This document shows positions 5,628 through 8,178 of a stretch of DNA of 8,178 nucleotides, one piece after another. The stretch comes from DSYF01 sp041181065 (lineage in GTDB: Bacteria; Verrucomicrobiota; Verrucomicrobiia; Limisphaerales; DSYF01). The position numbers and the translations under genes are program-made. The first letter of the stretch is position 1; the number at the start of each line of letters is the position of its first letter. The notes under the pieces were generated by a model, which saw nothing but the letters and a program-made list of their open reading frames with translations, made no database searches and had not been told where the DNA came from. The stretch spans positions 1-8,178 of the forward strand of contig JBEGQI010000319.1 in the NCBI GenBank assembly GCA_041181065.1. Reading direction: 5' to 3'.

Positions 5628-8178
5628 ATGAAATCCAGAATCTGTTTTGTCTTCGGCGTCGCCGCGGCTCTATCCCTGTCAATGCTCTGCCAGGCGGAAT
5701 CCTTGCCTCGAAAATGGAATTTCAATGCCGACTGGCGCTTTCTGCGCGCGGATGTGGCGGGTGCGGAGCGGCCGGGATTTGACGCCGGCAAATGGAATAC
5801 GGTCAGCTGCCCCCATACCTGGAACGACGTGGATAGCTTTGCCAGTTTTGCCAGGGGCGGACATACCGGGGAAACCAATCTATGGACCGGGGCAGCATGG
5901 TATCGCAAGGAGTTCGTGTTGCCGGCCTCGGCGCGCGCGAAAAAAATCTTTATCGAATTTGAGGGAGTCCGGCAGAGTGCGGAGGTTTACCTGAACGGCC
6001 ATCCCTTGGGCTTGGATAAGACGGGGTTCATCCCCTTCGGGTTTGATCTGACGCCGTTTGTAAACTTTGACAGCACCAACGTCCTTGCCGTCCGCGTGGG
6101 CAACCGTTTTGACAAACAATACGCCGGCGAAACGCCATGGAATCATCCCAACTGGCATCCGCCCCACGGCGGCATTTACCGCAACGTGTATCTGCACATC
6201 ACCGATCCCTTGCACGTGACGCTCCCGCTCTATGCGCACCTGCAAACCGAGGGTGTTTACGCCTGGACAGAATCATTGACCAAGGAATCCGCAGCCGTCG
6301 GCATCAGCGCGGAGATTCAAAACGAGCAAACCAAGGCGACTGCAGTCAAGGTGAACTTCGCACTGGTGGATCCCTCGGGTCGGGTGGTGGCGGAATCCAA
6401 CGAGCAAATCACGTTGCCCGATGGCGGCAAGGTTAAGGTAGCCTCCCGGCTTGACGTGGCTGATCCGCACTTGTGGCAGCCGGATTACCCTTACGTGTAT
6501 CAGGTGCGAGTCGCCATCGGCGCGGACGGCGTGACGCGAGATGTAGCCACAACCGACTTTGGTATCCGAAGCTTCCGTTTCGATCGGGACACCGGCTTTT
6601 GGATCAACGGCCATCACGTCAAGCTCCACGGCTGGGGACAGAAACCGACTGAGGCATGGGCGGGACTTGGCGCGGCGCTGCCTGACTGGTTGACCGATTA
6701 CACGCTCCGTCAAATGTGGGAGGCGGGGGGGAACTTCCTCCGTTGGGGGCATTGCGCCGGCCCGGCCGTGGGTGCGGAGTTCGCGGACAAATACGGACTG
6801 GTCACACAGATGCCCGGCGTGGACGGCGAACGTGATTGCGAAGGCAAGGCATGGATAATCCGCAGCGCGGCATTTCGCGATCTCATCATCTATTTCCGCA
6901 ATCATCCCTCCATCTGCATCTGGGAAGGCGGCAACTACAACGTCAAGCCCGCCCACGCCGCTGAATTGCGAACGCTCATGGACAAATGGGACCCGCACGG
7001 CCAACGCTATTTTGGCTTCCGCATGTCCACGCCGGACATGCAGCCTTATGTTACGATTGACATCACCACGATTGGGCGCGGCCGGGGCCTGCCCTCCTTG
7101 CCCGCCGTGGAGGGCGAATATGATCGCACCGAAGTGCCGCGCCGCGTGTGGGACAAGTTTTCACCGCCGGATTTTGGACATCTCGGAGAAAACGAGGCGG
7201 ACAACACTTATCACCTCACGCAGGAAGGCTTCGCGACGAATGCCATCTGCGAATGGTGGACTAAATTCGGCAGCGACCCCGCCCATTCGGGTGGGGCAAA
7301 CTGGATTTTTTCCGACGGCCCGCACGGAAGCCGGCAGGTTACCGACGTGGCCCGTGCCAGCGGTGAAGTGGATGGCGTGCGATTGCCTAAAGAAGCCTAC
7401 TGGGCGTTGCAAGCCATTTGGGCCGACGAATCTCGCGTGCACTTGATCGGACACTGGAATTATCCATCCGGCACGGTTAAGCCCATGTTTGCTGTGGCGC
7501 GGGCTGACAAAGTAGAATTGTTCGTGAACGGCCGCAGCCGTGGCTATGGCGAGCGCAGCCTTGATACCTTGTTCACGTGGACCAACATGGTGTTCGAGCC
7601 GGGCGAGATCAAAGCTATTGCTTATCGCAATGGCACAGCGGTGGCGGAACAGACCAGGCAGACTGCCGGCGAACCGGTGGCTATTCGCCTCACGCCCATC
7701 GTCTCCCCCGCTGGTTGGCGTGCGGACGGAGCGGATGTGGCGTTGGTGGATGTTGAAATCGTGGACGCCCAGGGACGCCGCTGTCCGACCGATCAGGCAC
7801 GGGTGGATTTTGACCTCGAAGGTCCGGGCATCTGGCGCGGCAGTTACAACAGCGGCAAGGAATCCAGTGTGAACCGTCTATATTTCGACACCGAGTGCGG
7901 CATCAACCGCGTCAGCATGCGCTCCACATTGCAACCAGGTATCGTCACTCTTACGGCTATGCGTCCAGGATTGAAGTCGGCGACACTTCGGCTGGAGTCC
8001 ATTCCCGTTTCAATTGTCGGCGGGCTCACGCGCACATTCCCCGCTCGCTACCCATCCAGTCTTCCCCAGCGGCCCGCGATTGACGGAGCGGCTTTGATCG
8101 CCCAGTCGAAATTGCGATACACAACAAACTCGGGCCAATCGGAAGACGCAAACACGAACCGCCTCTTTTCAACCTTCT
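5628..8178 (+). CDS. Secreted glycoside hydrolase family 2 protein (3' end missing)
   Basis: The frame is open from ATG 5628 to the window end, giving 850 residues without a stop. A Sec signal peptide spans residues 1-23 (LCQA|ESLP). Next come a GH2 sugar-binding jelly-roll domain (about 28-195; WYRKEF, VYLNG, HPPHGGIYRNVYL), an Ig-like GH2 domain (about 200-312, ending DFGIRSFRF), a TIM barrel (about 315-605; WINGHHVKLHGWG, LRWGHC, RNHPSICIWEGGN), a DUF4982-like Ig domain (about 608-680; VELFVNG) and a further Ig-like C-terminal domain (about 686-790; RADGADVALVDVEIVD). The nucleophile is probably Glu497 in VEGEYDR. The acid/base position, normally the Glu of GNE, is Tyr437 (EGGNY); Glu433 in the same loop is the nearest carboxylate. 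Family members include beta-galactosidases, beta-glucuronidases and others; the substrate is not assignable here. The gene starts 12 bases after the previous stop and in the same frame; an in-frame GTG at 5619 is an alternative start. Sequence past residue 790 is unassigned. Confidence 0.95.
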   Translation, partial: MKSRICFVFGVAAALSLSMLCQAESLPRKWNFNADWRFLRADVAGAERPGFDAGKWNTVSCPHTWNDVDSFASFARGGHTGETNLWTGAAWYRKEFVLPASARAKKIFIEFEGVRQSAEVYLNGHPLGLDKTGFIPFGFDLTPFVNFDSTNVLAVRVGNRFDKQYAGETPWNHPNWHPPHGGIYRNVYLHITDPLHVTLPLYAHLQTEGVYAWTESLTKESAAVGISAEIQNEQTKATAVKVNFALVDPSGRVVAESNEQITLPDGGKVKVASRLDVADPHLWQPDYPYVYQVRVAIGADGVTRDVATTDFGIRSFRFDRDTGFWINGHHVKLHGWGQKPTEAWAGLGAALPDWLTDYTLRQMWEAGGNFLRWGHCAGPAVGAEFADKYGLVTQMPGVDGERDCEGKAWIIRSAAFRDLIIYFRNHPSICIWEGGNYNVKPAHAAELRTLMDKWDPHGQRYFGFRMSTPDMQPYVTIDITTIGRGRGLPSLPAVEGEYDRTEVPRRVWDKFSPPDFGHLGENEADNTYHLTQEGFATNAICEWWTKFGSDPAHSGGANWIFSDGPHGSRQVTDVARASGEVDGVRLPKEAYWALQAIWADESRVHLIGHWNYPSGTVKPMFAVARADKVELFVNGRSRGYGERSLDTLFTWTNMVFEPGEIKAIAYRNGTAVAEQTRQTAGEPVAIRLTPIVSPAGWRADGADVALVDVEIVDAQGRRCPTDQARVDFDLEGPGIWRGSYNSGKESSVNRLYFDTECGINRVSMRSTLQPGIVTLTAMRPGLKSATLRLESIPVSIVGGLTRTFPARYPSSLPQRPAIDGAALIAQSKLRYTTNSGQSEDANTNRLFSTF
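7277..7296 (+). other. Strong GC-rich hairpin inside the GH2 gene
   Basis: CCCCGCCC and GGGTGGGG flank the loop ATTC, giving an 8-bp stem with one G-U wobble in RNA. Six T residues follow at 7306-7311, nine bases after the stem. The spacing is too long for an ordinary intrinsic terminator, and the region codes for a well-preserved part of the barrel (DPAHSGGANWIF), so a regulatory role is doubtful. Confidence 0.35.

Noticed and set aside
6725..6731. Run of seven G in the GH2 gene as a possible frameshift or phase-variation site
   Set aside because: The frame is intact on both sides (WEAGGNFLRWGHC matches the GH2 barrel), and a single 7-base run is ordinary in GC-rich coding DNA.
6273..7004. 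243-codon open frame on the - strand
   Set aside because: It is antisense to the GH2 barrel region and has no recognisable motif; the same explanation of compositional shadow applies.

Overview
The window holds five tightly packed genes, all on the + strand, that look like one transcription unit for taking apart a sulfated polysaccharide outside the cytoplasm. In order they are: the 3' end of an alpha/beta-hydrolase (esterase-like) gene; an iduronate-2-sulfatase-like type I sulfatase; a BNR_4-type beta-propeller protein resembling the ulvan-lyase propellers; a second type I sulfatase fused at its C-terminus to a complete L-rhamnose mutarotase (RhaM) domain; and a glycoside hydrolase family 2 protein cut by the window end. 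The gaps between genes are 17, 12, 44 and 12 bases. No promoter, terminator, RNA gene, mobile element or repeat array was found. All four genes whose 5' ends lie in the window begin with a Sec-type signal peptide.

The organism is probably a member of the Planctomycetota-Verrucomicrobiota group. The reasons are a GC-rich (not extreme) composition, several secreted sulfatases beside secreted glycosidases, no evident Shine-Dalgarno sequences, no SusC/SusD pair in view, and a protein style familiar from those phyla. I lean to Verrucomicrobiota, but this is an impression from sequence style and not a placement.

The most informative feature is the sulfatase-RhaM fusion. RhaM interconverts the anomers of L-rhamnose and is normally a cytoplasmic protein of about 104 residues. 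Here a full-length domain, with the Tyr/His pair and the WWK and NPDNSP blocks intact, is attached to an exported sulfatase. The propeller protein carries a His-His-Tyr-Arg set whose spacing resembles that reported for PL25 ulvan lyase, which cleaves the bond between L-rhamnose and a uronic acid. A lyase-like propeller, two sulfatases, a GH2 enzyme and a rhamnose-handling domain together point to a sulfated, rhamnose- and uronate-containing substrate. Ulvan is the best-known example. This assignment is inference: no gene here proves the substrate by itself.

Other points of note are a Tyr where GH2 enzymes normally have the acid/base Glu, a divergent formylglycine motif (CWASR) in the fused sulfatase, and two gene junctions where the next start lies in frame 12 bases after a TGA stop.
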